NCBI GenBank assembly: GCA_034428395.1
Contig: DAOUHX010000337.1
Span: 34,009-98,008 of the forward strand
DNA: 64,000 nt
Direction: 5' to 3'
Source: Bin5 sp034428395
GTDB taxonomy: Bacteria > Chloroflexota > Anaerolineae > Caldilineales > Caldilineaceae
Part shown: positions 1-8,648 of the stretch, piece after piece
Layout: each line of letters starts with the position of its first letter
Numbering within the stretch: the stretch's first letter is position 1
The notes under the pieces: generated by a model
Seen by the model: the letters and a program-made list of their open reading frames with translations, nothing else
Told to the model about the DNA's origin: nothing
The model's database searches: none
Made by a program: the position numbers and the translations under genes

Positions 1-1049
1 TAGGCGGCTGAAGTGCTCGGCAGGACAGAATCGGGCGCGTCGACCGGCTGGCGTGGCAGGGTCGGGAGTTTCAGGGGCAGCGCGCCGCCGGTCCGTTCTG
101 CGACGCGGCGCGGCGTATCCAGCAGCGCACGGCTCTGTTCGGGCGAGAAGGAGTCGAAGAGATCGATGAGTCCCGGCAAGGCGGTGATGTTGCTATCGGC
201 GGGCGCGAAGCCGGCGCGGGAGCGGGCGATTGTCTGCACGGCGGCGATCTTGGCGTCTTGCACGGAGCGGTTTGCTGCGGCATCGGGGGACCACAAGCGA
301 CCGCGATGGGTGATGTCATGCCAGCGGCTGCGGCTGCGCTTGAATGCGCGTGAGATGTCTCGCTGAACAAGGAAGCCGTTCCAAGCCACCTGTTCGCCAA
401 CGTCGCTGAGCGCCAGTATCAGTGGTAGGTCAACCTGCCCGGCTACGAGCACATGGTAGACGAGCCGGGCCTGGGAATCGGAGGGAAAATCGACCAGGTC
501 GGGGCGCCCTTCGGCCGCGCCAAAGACGCGCGTGCTCTCGGCGTTGCGCTGCTTGTGGGCGCCGCTGGCCTCGCCGGGTTGGGTTTGGGCGACGAGGAGT
601 CCGTCGACCATGCGTTGCACGAGAGGTTCGCCCCAATCGATCTCGACACGAATTTGGATAAGCCGGTCGCCTTCGGCCTGCGCCTCCATCATCCAAAGGA
701 GTGAGCGGTCGTAGTAACTGTCGAGCGGGGCGAAGATGCGTTTGCTGACGATCACGCCTTCGACACCGTAAATCGTCTCCTGGTAGCCTGGAAATAGCTG
801 AAGAGCAAGTGGGAGAACGTCGTCCAGCTGTTCGCTGCTGATGCCGCTGCTGGTATAGATTGGCGCGTCTATGCGGATGCGGATGGTGCGGGCATAGGCA
901 CGGCCGTGCCAGTGCCAGTGCAGATCGAAGAGGTCGCTGTCCCGATCTGCGGAGAATCGGAGTTCACCGTTGGCGTGGGGGAAGCGGGCATCCTCGCTGA
1001 TGTCGTCGTATTCTTCGAGCGCAGGTTGGTCAAGGGCGGGATCTGTCAC
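1..1049 (-). CDS. Unidentified protein, last visible gene of the BMP transporter operon (partial, 3' end off window)
   Basis: A stop-free frame of 349 codons runs off the left edge. I start it at the GTG at 1049, which directly follows the TAG of the ABC ATPase gene, so it belongs to the same transcript. The N-terminal half is rich in alternating hydrophobic/polar beta-type sequence with many aromatics (HWHWHGRAY, GVEGVIVSKRIF, DSYYDRSLLWMMEA). An Arg/Ser-rich stretch and a helical part follow (WHDITHRGRLWSPDAAANR). A beta-rich domain leading into a helical domain recalls six-hairpin glycosidases, but no catalytic residue can be named and the rest is missing. Sugar- or nucleoside-related metabolism would suit the importer; that is inference. 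Confidence 0.6.
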   Translation of the reverse strand, partial: MTDPALDQPALEEYDDISEDARFPHANGELRFSADRDSDLFDLHWHWHGRAYARTIRIRIDAPIYTSSGISSEQLDDVLPLALQLFPGYQETIYGVEGVIVSKRIFAPLDSYYDRSLLWMMEAQAEGDRLIQIRVEIDWGEPLVQRMVDGLLVAQTQPGEASGAHKQRNAESTRVFGAAEGRPDLVDFPSDSQARLVYHVLVAGQVDLPLILALSDVGEQVAWNGFLVQRDISRAFKRSRSRWHDITHRGRLWSPDAAANRSVQDAKIAAVQTIARSRAGFAPADSNITALPGLIDLFDSFSPEQSRALLDTPRRVAERTGGALPLKLPTLPRQPVDAPDSVLPSTSAA

Positions 1050-2648
1050 CTAGTCGTCCTCGACTAATTCAGCAGTAGCAGCGGTCTGCTGCGAATCGGG
1101 GTGGACTCCTGCCATCAGCAGGCCGATCGCCGCGCGGTTGGCCTGGCTGCGGGGAAGGACGGCGCTGATGCGGCCGTGAAACATGACTGCAATTCGGTCT
1201 GACAGCGCCATAATCTCGTCCAACTCATAACTTACGAGGAGGACGGCGACACCTTCGTCGCGCTTGGCGACGATTTGGCTGTGGATGAATTCGATTGAGC
1301 CGACGTCGATGCCCCGAGTCGGCTGGGCGGCGATGAGGAGGCGAATGTGGCGGCTGAACTCGCGGGCGACGACCATTTTTTGCTGGTTGCCTCCGGAGAG
1401 GCTTGCGCCCAAGGTCCTGACGGAAGGGGTGCGCACGTCAAAGCGCTGCACCAGTTCTTCAGCATGTTGGGCAATTGCCTGCTGGTCCATTGTCAGGCCG
1501 GTGGAAAAGGGCCGCTGGTAGTAGGAGCCGAGGACGAGATTGTCGGCGACCGAGTAGGCATCGACCATGCCGTAGAGATGGCGGTCCTCGGGCACGTGGC
1601 AGATGGCTCCTTCCCCGGTGATGCGGCGCGGCGGCGCGTTGGTCATATCGATTCCGCTGATGTGAACGGAGCCGGCGGCGGCCGAACGCAGGCCGGTGAT
1701 TACCTCGACCAGTTCGGTCTGGCCGTTGCCCTGTACGCCGGCGACGCCGACGATTTCACCGCCGCGCACGTCGAGCGAGACGCCGCGCAAGGCGGGTTCG
1801 CCCAGGTCGTTTAGCGCCTGCACGTCGCTGATTTGCAGGAGCACCTCGCCGGTGGCGGCAGGCTGCTTTTCGACCTCGAGCGTTACCTTTCGCCCCACCA
1901 TCATGGCGGCCAATTCTTCCTGCGAGACGGTTGCGGGGTCGGCTTCACCGACCATTTCGCCGCGGCGCAGCACGGCGATGCGGTCGGCGATGCGGAGGAC
2001 CTCCTTGAGCTTATGAGTGATGAAGATAATTGATTTGCCCTGGCTGCGGAGCAACTCCATGACGGCGAAAAGGCCCTCGATTTCCTGCGGCGTCAGCACG
2101 GACGTCGGCTCGTCGAGGATCAGGACATCGGCTTTTCTATACAGTGCCTTGAGGATTTCGACGCGCTGCTGAATTCCGACAGGGAGGTCTTCGATTAAGG
2201 CGTTGGGGTCGACAGGCATGTTGTAGCGTTGGGCCAGTTCGTGGATGTGTGCCGCGACGCTTTCCCTGTCGAGGAGTCCGTTGTTTACGCTTTCGCTGCC
2301 CAACATGATATTGTCGACAACGCTCATCACGGGCACCAGCTGGAAGTGTTGATGGACCATGCCGATGCCCAACTCCAAAGCGTCGCGCGGCGAGTGCATT
2401 TCCACAGTACGGCCATCGACCAGAATCTCGCCCTCTGTAGGCTGGTAGAGGCCGTAGATTACGTTCATCAGAGTCGATTTACCGGCACCGTTTTCGCCGA
2501 GCAGAGCCAGGATCTCTCCGCGATGGAGCGTCAGATCGATTTCCTTGTTGGCGACGACTCCGGGAAAGAGCTTGGTGATGTTGCGAACTTCAAGTTTGGC
2601 TTGCGCGTCACCGTTTGGGCGGTCGGGCATCTTTTGGGGCCTTGTCAT
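1050..2648 (-). CDS. BMP-family ABC transporter, double ATP-binding protein
   Basis: 532 residues with two fused nucleotide-binding domains, the size and plan of the RbsA/YufO(NupO)-like ATPases that energise import of nucleosides or simple sugars. Domain 1 is intact: Walker A GENGAGKST (51-59), signature-position LPVGIQQRVE (155-164), Walker B VLILDEP (175-181). Domain 2 has a Walker A-like GVQGNGQTE without lysine (304-312), a canonical LSGGNQQ (417-423) and AAQPTRG where the catalytic Glu is Gln; this degeneracy is usual in the family. Its ATG overlaps the TGA of the permease upstream (ATGA). The substrate cannot be read from sequence; nucleosides are the commonest for this family. Confidence 0.93.
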   Translation of the reverse strand: MTRPQKMPDRPNGDAQAKLEVRNITKLFPGVVANKEIDLTLHRGEILALLGENGAGKSTLMNVIYGLYQPTEGEILVDGRTVEMHSPRDALELGIGMVHQHFQLVPVMSVVDNIMLGSESVNNGLLDRESVAAHIHELAQRYNMPVDPNALIEDLPVGIQQRVEILKALYRKADVLILDEPTSVLTPQEIEGLFAVMELLRSQGKSIIFITHKLKEVLRIADRIAVLRRGEMVGEADPATVSQEELAAMMVGRKVTLEVEKQPAATGEVLLQISDVQALNDLGEPALRGVSLDVRGGEIVGVAGVQGNGQTELVEVITGLRSAAAGSVHISGIDMTNAPPRRITGEGAICHVPEDRHLYGMVDAYSVADNLVLGSYYQRPFSTGLTMDQQAIAQHAEELVQRFDVRTPSVRTLGASLSGGNQQKMVVAREFSRHIRLLIAAQPTRGIDVGSIEFIHSQIVAKRDEGVAVLLVSYELDEIMALSDRIAVMFHGRISAVLPRSQANRAAIGLLMAGVHPDSQQTAATAELVEDD

Positions 2649-3712
2649 GCGCTGCCCTCCGTCTCGTAGACTTTGCCCTCGGCCGCGGGCGGCCGTACGC
2701 GTCCGACGAGGCCGGAGACGGCGACGATAGTGACGACGTAGGGAAGCATCGAGATGAACTGGCGGGGGACCTGGGTTACGCCGGCGAGCAGCAGCTCGTT
2801 TTGCAGTGCTTGTGTATAGCCGAAGAGCGCAGCGGCGCCGAGCGCGCCGAAGGGATTCCAGTTGCCGAAGATCATGGCGGCCAGGGAGATGAAGCCCCGC
2901 CCCGCGGTCATGCCTTCCTGGAACTGGCCGACCGCTTCGAGGACAAGAAAAGCCCCCGCCAGCCCTGCCAGCATGCCACCGAGGGAGGTGTTGACGTAGC
3001 GATAGCGATTGACATTGATGCCGACTGTGTCGGCGGCGCGGGGATGCTCGCCGACGGCGCGCGTGCGCAGTCCCCAGCGGGTGTAGAAGAGCCCGATATG
3101 GACTACGAGGACCAGGAGAAGCGCCAGATAGGTAATTGGGGGGTTGTCAAAGAGGACTGGACCGATGACGTCGATTTGCGACAGACCGGGCAGCGGGATG
3201 GAACTGAACTTGCCTTCGGCGATGGCGTCGCGGTTGTAGAGATAGGAGGAGGTCCCGAGAGCGAGAATGATGATTACGGTGCCGGAGATAATCTGGTCCA
3301 TGCGGAAGCGGATGGAGAAGAGGGCATGGACCGCGCCCATGAGCCCGCCGATGGCGACGGCGACAGCTGCGCTGAAGATGAGGCTGACCATGAGCGGCCA
3401 GTGGTTGGTGCTGGTCTTGGCGACAAAACCGGCGAAGGCGCCGGCCAGCATCATGCCTTCGATGCCGATGTTGATGATGCCTGAACGTTCACAGAGAATA
3501 CCGCTGAGTGCGCCGAGCACTAGGGGCACGGTGGCCCGGAGAGTGAAGTTGAGGGCGCTGATTCCGAAGAGGACGCGCAGCCAGGTATGTTCACCCAGCG
3601 GCGTCTTATTGACCAGGACCGCCATTACGACCAACGCCAGCGCCAGAACCAGGGAGATGGCGGCGCGCCGCCCCAGGCGGCGTGACGTCGAGAGTTTCGG
3701 AATTGCGCTCAC
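2645..3712 (-). CDS. BMP-family ABC transporter permease (second permease)
   Basis: 355 residues and very hydrophobic, of the BPD_transp_2 type (RbsC/YufQ-like), with about eight to ten membrane segments. Family sequence includes the region around ERSGIINIGIEGMMLAGAFA and a late GNWNPFGALGAA stretch. I place the start at GTG 3712, because it forms a GTGA overlap with the stop of the preceding permease gene and the protein then begins VSAIPKLSTSRRLGRRAAI, a short basic leader before the first helix. The frame stays open further upstream, but that extension only reads through the neighbour in another frame. It forms the heteromeric channel with the gene at 3709-4845. Confidence 0.93.
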   Translation of the reverse strand: MSAIPKLSTSRRLGRRAAISLVLALALVVMAVLVNKTPLGEHTWLRVLFGISALNFTLRATVPLVLGALSGILCERSGIINIGIEGMMLAGAFAGFVAKTSTNHWPLMVSLIFSAAVAVAIGGLMGAVHALFSIRFRMDQIISGTVIIILALGTSSYLYNRDAIAEGKFSSIPLPGLSQIDVIGPVLFDNPPITYLALLLVLVVHIGLFYTRWGLRTRAVGEHPRAADTVGINVNRYRYVNTSLGGMLAGLAGAFLVLEAVGQFQEGMTAGRGFISLAAMIFGNWNPFGALGAAALFGYTQALQNELLLAGVTQVPRQFISMLPYVVTIVAVSGLVGRVRPPAAEGKVYETEGSA

Positions 3713-4845
3713 GAGCCGCCCCAACTTGTGCTTACGGTAGAGCCTGCCTCTTCCAGCGGTTGCCGGCGCAGTCGGAAGATCATACGGATGATCAGCGGCG
3801 CGGCGACGAAGGCCAGCACTAGCGCCCGAATGATTTGGATGATGTCGGCGGGAACGCCGGACTCGAACTGCATTTTGGAGGCGCCGCCGTCGAGCGCGCC
3901 GAACATGAAGGCGGCCAGCATGACGCCGAGGGGATGTGTCTGCCCGAGGAGGGCGACGGTGATGCCGTCGAAGCCGACGGCGCCGCCGAATTCGGGGGCA
4001 AACTTGTGGTTGAGTCCCAGGGTCTCGATTGCGCCAGCCAAGCCGGCGAGGCCGCCGGCGATCGCCATTGTCAGGATGATGGTGAAGTTGACGCGAATTC
4101 CGGCGTAGGCGGCGGCTTTCATGTTGTGGCCGACGGTCCGCATTTCGAAGCCCAGCGGCGTCTTGAAGATCAGCCACCAGACAAACAGCGCGGCGGCGAC
4201 GGCAAGGAAGGCGCCATAGTGGACGCGGTATGGCGGGCCGAAAAGCCAGGGGATCTGAGCAGAGGCCAGGACGTCGGGCGTTTCGGAGATGGCGCCGGCC
4301 GTCTCGTCCCAGAGGGGGCCGGGGGTCTGTCCCTGCGTGCCGCCGGCGTAAACGGTCCAACCGCCAAAGAGGGCGGCCACATAGTTTAACATGATGGTGA
4401 CGATGACCTCGTGGGCGCCGGTGTAGACTTTCAGAATGCCGGGGATGGCGCCCCAGAGCATACCGCCGATAATGCCGGCTAACAGTGCCAGCGGCAGGTG
4501 GATGAAGACGGGCAGGCCTTCGAAGTTGATACCCACGGCAACGGCGAAGATGGTGCCCATGACGAACTGGCCGGAGGCGCCGATGTTGAAGAGGCTGACC
4601 TTGAAGGCGACGGCAACCGAGAGCCCGGTGAGGATAAAGGGGATGGTCTTGCGGATTGTCCTGGCCCAGCCCTTACCGTCGCCGAAGGCGCCCTGGAAGA
4701 GACCACTGTATGCGGCGAGGGGATCATCGCCGGAGAGTATCATGACGATTGCACCGGTCAGGAGCGCGGCAAGAAGCGCGAGCAGGGGGATGAGGAGCGC
4801 TCGCAACGTGCGGGAGAAGGCAGTTTTCGGGAAGGCGATCGCCAT
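3709..4845 (-). CDS. BMP-family ABC transporter permease (first permease)
   Basis: 378 residues, BPD_transp_2/NupP-like integral membrane protein. It starts MAIAFPKTAFSRTLRALL and has a membrane segment at once, followed by FILTGLSVAVAFKVSLFNIG and GASGQFVMGTIFAVAV, both typical of this permease type. With the second permease it should form the transmembrane pore of the importer. It follows the binding-protein gene after about 230 bases holding a strong hairpin. In the operon the order is binding protein, permease, permease, ATPase; in many BMP operons the ATPase gene comes before the permeases. Confidence 0.93.
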   Translation of the reverse strand: MAIAFPKTAFSRTLRALLIPLLALLAALLTGAIVMILSGDDPLAAYSGLFQGAFGDGKGWARTIRKTIPFILTGLSVAVAFKVSLFNIGASGQFVMGTIFAVAVGINFEGLPVFIHLPLALLAGIIGGMLWGAIPGILKVYTGAHEVIVTIMLNYVAALFGGWTVYAGGTQGQTPGPLWDETAGAISETPDVLASAQIPWLFGPPYRVHYGAFLAVAAALFVWWLIFKTPLGFEMRTVGHNMKAAAYAGIRVNFTIILTMAIAGGLAGLAGAIETLGLNHKFAPEFGGAVGFDGITVALLGQTHPLGVMLAAFMFGALDGGASKMQFESGVPADIIQIIRALVLAFVAAPLIIRMIFRLRRQPLEEAGSTVSTSWGGS

Positions 4846-4972
4846 GGTTCATCTCCGTCTGGCGACGACTTTTGGGCGGGCGGCTACTGCTGACCCGGCG
4901 CCCTGAGCGGGCGGGACGGCAGCGGCGCCAGAAGGAGGAGCCGGGTAGCCCGGCTGCTGCCCTGTAAAGAGA

Positions 4973-5002
4973 AGCGGGAGGCGTCTAGGGCGGCCTCCCG
5001 CT
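4973..5002. other. Hairpin between binding-protein and permease genes
   Basis: Perfect 10-bp inverted repeat (AGCGGGAGGC / GCCTCCCGCT) with a 10-base loop, in the 231-base spacer downstream of the BMP lipoprotein stop on the minus strand. There is no clear T-run after it, so it is better read as an mRNA-stabilising or attenuating stem that lets the binding protein be made in excess over the membrane parts, a common arrangement in ABC import operons. Function is inference; the stem is visible. Confidence 0.55.
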
Positions 5003-5076
5003 CCTATGAGATTGGGGCCGCGTACGTGTTGAAACGCGGGCGGCAATCTAAGTCACTGCTCCAGGACCCGGACGGG

Positions 5077-6153
<1,077 letters not shown>

Positions 6154-6314
6154 TTGGCTTCTCCTTAACAGAGGTAGTTGCGGTGCTTGGCCCGGCAGGA
6201 GTGAAGGGTCTGGAGATCAGGCCCGACTCTCGTGTTTGTCTCTGGAGATTCAGGGTTAGTCAATGTGCCAGCCTGGCGTCAATCGTTGCTTGAGACCGCT
6301 AAGAACGTTCCAAC

Positions 6315-6343
6315 ATTATACGCGAGTTGCAGTTCAACAGCAA
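6315..6343 (-). promoter_or_regulatory. Sigma-70 type promoter of the BMP transporter operon
   Basis: On the minus strand TTGCTG (6343-6338), a 17-base spacer and TATAAT (6320-6315). The expected start is near 6308, giving a leader of about 155 bases before the lipoprotein ATG. I looked in that leader for a purine-type or other known riboswitch core and saw none. Confidence 0.7.
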
Positions 6344-6454
6344 GGCAAATAGCCCAGTCGGGTGCGGTCCGCTTTTGGGGTGGGGATAGTCTGGCTAGGA
6401 ATTCATGCCAGCTGGCTGATTCTGTTTGCGGGCTTTGGGAGATGCAGTGCGCAG

Positions 6455-6477
6455 GCACAAGGGAGGGCCGGAACGGC
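6455..6477. repeat. Partial copy of the double-hairpin repeat
   Basis: 23 bases matching internal positions 17-39 of the 53-base block at 6613-6665, including GGGCCGGAACGGC. It lies just before the TGATTCG run, so this locus carries one partial and one complete copy. Confidence 0.7.
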
Positions 6478-6485
6478 AGTGACTC

Positions 6486-6531
6486 GTGATTCGTGACTCG
6501 TGATTCGTGATTCGAACTGCGGGAGCCGCGC
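6486..6531. repeat. Dispersed repeat, left block, copy A
   Basis: 46 bases built from tandem CGTGATT/CGTGACT heptamer-like units and ending in CGAACTGCGGGAGCCGCGC. It matches 31365-31410 at 44 of 46 positions. The seven-base periodicity begins a few bases earlier, at 6481. It is non-coding and flanked by other repeats, so it is part of a larger dispersed intergenic element. Confidence 0.85.
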
Positions 6532-6612
6532 GCACGGTGGCATCACCACGGCTGCGTTGACTTCTAACTATCCAATAGAGCCAACACGGTGGCGTAACTG
6601 GGGGGGGGGCGA

Positions 6613-6665
6613 TGCGGGGGGTGTCCCCCCGCACAAGGGAGGGCCGGAACGGCCCGACCGCCCAG
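6613..6665. repeat. Dispersed repeat, right block (double hairpin), copy A
   Basis: 53 bases identical to 31529-31581. It contains two adjacent perfect stems: TGCGGGGGG/CCCCCCGCA with a TGT loop, and GGGCCG/CGGCCC with a GAA loop. It is preceded in both copies by a G-run and CG[A/T]. Such GC-rich double stems resemble REP/BIME-like or MITE-derived elements; no open frame or inverted terminal repeats bound it convincingly. Confidence 0.85.
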
Positions 6666-6811
6666 CGGCAGTGGAAGGTGGATAGGGGATAGTGGCGAGG
6701 AACTGCGGGGGGCTGGTATGACTCGGTCGCTGCAAGAGGTAGAGGGACTGGTACTCCAGTCTTGGGATGCATCCTTGCGCCTTGCGGGTCAGGTAACGAA
6801 AGGTAGCTCTG

Positions 6812-6820
6812 TGATATACT
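6812..6820 (+). promoter_or_regulatory. Extended -10 promoter of rsfS
   Basis: TGATATACT is an extended -10 element (TG, one base, TATACT). There is no recognisable -35 box at 17 bases. Transcription would begin near 6827, after the more upstream ATG codons, which supports the CTG start at 6862. Confidence 0.5.
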
Positions 6821-6861
6821 GGAAGGCCGACTTTTCGACCGGAACCGACAAGGAGGCTGAA

Positions 6862-7215
6862 CTGAATAGCAACGAGCTGGCGCGAAAGATCGTTGAGATT
6901 ATCGAGGAGAAGCAGGCGGCGGAGATCGTTCTGCTCGACGTTAGCGAAGAGACCAGCATTGCCACATATTTTGTGCTGGGCACGGTGGACAATGAGAGGC
7001 AGGCGAACTCGATCCGCGATGACTTATGGCAGCAGCTCCAGATTGAGGAAAAGATGCGACCATTGAACGTCCATGATTTGCGGCAAGAAGGGGGCGGGTG
7101 GCTGCTGGCCGATTACGGCGACGTGATTTTGCACCTTTTCACGGAGGAGACGCGCCACCACTATGACCTGGAAGGGCTGTGGAGCGATGCGCAGGTCGTA
7201 CTCAAGATCCTGTAG
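6862..7215 (+). CDS. rsfS: Ribosomal silencing factor RsfS
   Basis: Iojap/RsfS-family protein that binds L14 on the 50S subunit and blocks subunit joining when nutrients are scarce. Family landmarks: NELARKIVEIIEEKQAAEIV at the start, SIATYFVLGTVDNERQANSI, and the closing GDVILHLFTEETRHHYDLE with the near-invariant HLF and YDLE. The whole is 117 residues, the normal size. No ATG, GTG or TTG fits: AAGGAGG at 6850-6856 sits five bases before CTG 6862, so I propose the rare CTG start. The frame is open back to an ATG at 6718, but that would add 48 residues of non-family sequence encoded upstream of the likely promoter. Confidence 0.88.
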   Translation: MNSNELARKIVEIIEEKQAAEIVLLDVSEETSIATYFVLGTVDNERQANSIRDDLWQQLQIEEKMRPLNVHDLRQEGGGWLLADYGDVILHLFTEETRHHYDLEGLWSDAQVVLKIL

Positions 7216-7265
7216 CGGCGTTCACAGTATCTGGTTCTTCGCTTTTGGTTGATGCCGGGGCCGCG

Positions 7266-8285
7266 CTACTGCGGGGAGAGGCTCGACTTGTAGAGGGCTA
7301 CGGCGGACGCTGTGTCGGTGTGTTCGGTGGCGTCGAAGAGATCGGTCGTGCCGGCGGCGCCGTCATCTACGTCTGGATTCTCCATGGCGGCGAAGGCGTC
7401 TTGTTCGGAGATACCGGCGGCGAGCATGGCGTCAACGATGCGGGGACGCGCTGCGGCGATATTCAGGTCGAGGAGGCTGCCGAAGAAGTTGGCGATCTCG
7501 AACATGGCCTCGAAGGGCCCGGCTGAAAGGTGGACGCCGTTGTTGGCGATTGTAACTTCGTCGAAGCCGTAGCGTTGGGGTCTGGCGTGGAGTTGGCCGC
7601 GGATGGAGCCGGCGACGGCTCGTTCAGGGAAGGTGTCACCGATCATTTCGTCGCGCAGCGTTGCCCAGGGTGTATCGGAATGGAGCAGCATGAGGGCGAT
7701 GCAGTGCGAGGGTTCGGTGAAGTGGGCCAGCTGTGCGGGGTGAAAGCCGTTGACGAGGATGAAGTTTTCGTCCTCGGCCGCGTAGGCCTGTACGTAGAAG
7801 CCGCTACGAATCTTCTCCGACTGCTTGGTAAACCAAAGCGTATCGAGGCTAGCCGGCGTGAAAGTAGGATGCGCGGCGAGGAATTCGTGTCCGCCGTAGA
7901 GGGGGTAGCCGGCGGCGGAATCGGCGACGGCGTCGTAGACGCTCTGGCGGTCGTCCGCGTTTAGGGAGGCGGAGGCGGTCTTGGAGAGGATGTTGATGGC
8001 GCCGTAGTGGCGGTCCATGCTCTCCTTGCGTTCGAGGGCTTGGCCGGCTACGAGTACGATACCGGCGACATTTGCTTTGAACTCGGCGAGTTTGTCCCAG
8101 ATTAGATCAAGCGAGTTGCGGAGGTTGTCCTGGCCGGTGACGGCCAGGATTTCGGGTTTGATAAACATCAGCAGCTCGTTCTGCCGGTCGGTCTGCCCGA
8201 TGGCGGGCGGCTGCAAGACGGCAATCTCTTCGTCGCGTTGCAGAGAGTTGATAAGCTCTTGTTTGAAGTTAGGCTGACTCTGCAC
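7266..8285 (-). CDS. Divergent nucleoside-diphosphate-kinase-like protein
   Basis: 339 residues, about twice an NDK. Pieces of the NDK pattern can be followed: MFIKPE (40-45) at the place of the first strand VKPDG, an excess LLHSDTPWATLRDEMIGDTFPE segment like the domain that precedes the nucleotide loop, AVAGSIRG (223-230) for the PGTIRGDF stretch, and NNGVHLSAGPFEAMFEIANFF (outlined, 248 on) for the NxxHGSDS segment whose His is the phosphorylated residue (here His252). A middle insertion of about 100 residues is unlike NDK. Start GTG 8285 has AAAGGAG six bases upstream. Kinase activity is unproven. It converges on rsfS. Confidence 0.6.
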   Translation of the reverse strand: MQSQPNFKQELINSLQRDEEIAVLQPPAIGQTDRQNELLMFIKPEILAVTGQDNLRNSLDLIWDKLAEFKANVAGIVLVAGQALERKESMDRHYGAINILSKTASASLNADDRQSVYDAVADSAAGYPLYGGHEFLAAHPTFTPASLDTLWFTKQSEKIRSGFYVQAYAAEDENFILVNGFHPAQLAHFTEPSHCIALMLLHSDTPWATLRDEMIGDTFPERAVAGSIRGQLHARPQRYGFDEVTIANNGVHLSAGPFEAMFEIANFFGSLLDLNIAAARPRIVDAMLAAGISEQDAFAAMENPDVDDGAAGTTDLFDATEHTDTASAVALYKSSLSPQ

Positions 8286-8648
8286 GAACGGCTCCTTTAC
8301 GGTGCGAGGAAGAGAAGGGAGAGCTTGCAGCCGCCGCAGCAGCAAGATGTGTAGCTTCTGACAGAACGAGTACCCCAGATGGTAAGGGCTGGTCTGGTGG
8401 GCAGCCTACCGTAGAGCGAAGGTTTTGACAAAAACTGGGAAGGTTAGAGGCTGTTTCGGGGCCGAGAAGTCTGCTGTTGACGGGGATGTGGAGAGTGTAG
8501 TTGATCCCTTGTGAACCTGGTAGTTCAGTTTGATTGAGTTCTCGGGTTTGTCCGCGAAGGGACACGAATTAAGGCGAAGAAAACGCTTCGCGGATATTCC
8601 CTGTCGTGGGGTCATTGGGCTGAATTGGGGTCTGACAGAGGATCCCGA
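8286..8648. other. Intergenic region upstream of the NDK-like gene
   Basis: 363 bases without a credible gene, between the start of the NDK-like gene and the end of the TPR gene, both on the minus strand. The only structure I see is the inverted repeat at 8551-8594. Codon-like bias is lost across the stretch, and it is visibly less GC-rich than its neighbours. Confidence 0.6.
8551..8594. repeat. Inverted repeat of the CGAAGGG/CACGAA type
   Basis: Perfect 9-bp arms TCCGCGAAG and CTTCGCGGA separated by 26 bases. The interior (GGACACGAATTAAGGCGAAG) resembles the CACGAAG-type repeats at 37154-37301, so it may be a relic of the same dispersed family. Confidence 0.45.

Larger units (their letters stand above)
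6154..6861. other. Non-coding region with repeat elements between the BMP operon and rsfS
   Basis: About 700 bases without a credible gene. It holds the BMP promoter and leader (6154-6343), then from about 6455 a patchwork of short repeats: a partial element (6455-6477), a run of alternating TGATTCG/TGACTCG units (6481-6514), ACGGTGGC motifs, a run of ten G (6600-6609) and a double-hairpin block (6613-6665), then the rsfS promoter. Both main blocks recur near 31.4 kb. Short open frames here only reflect translated repeats. Confidence 0.75.

Noticed and set aside
2615..3484. Plus-strand frame of about 289 codons opposite the BMP permease
   Set aside because: Antisense shadow; highly charged Asp/Glu-rich product without any family pattern, while the minus strand encodes an obvious permease.
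4849..5046. Small minus-strand frame in the BMP spacer
   Set aside because: Pro/Ala/Gly composition, no ribosome site, and the region is better explained by the hairpin.
6154..6310. Riboswitch in the leader of the BMP operon
   Set aside because: Leader is about 155 bases with a good ribosome site but lacks a recognisable purine, queuosine or other aptamer core.
6395..6772. Small open frames across the repeat region upstream of rsfS
   Set aside because: Translate short repeats (NHESRIT-type) also present at 31.4 kb; not coding.
8425..8430. TTGACA on the plus strand in the gap after the NDK-like gene
   Set aside because: No -10 at the right distance and no plus-strand gene follows.
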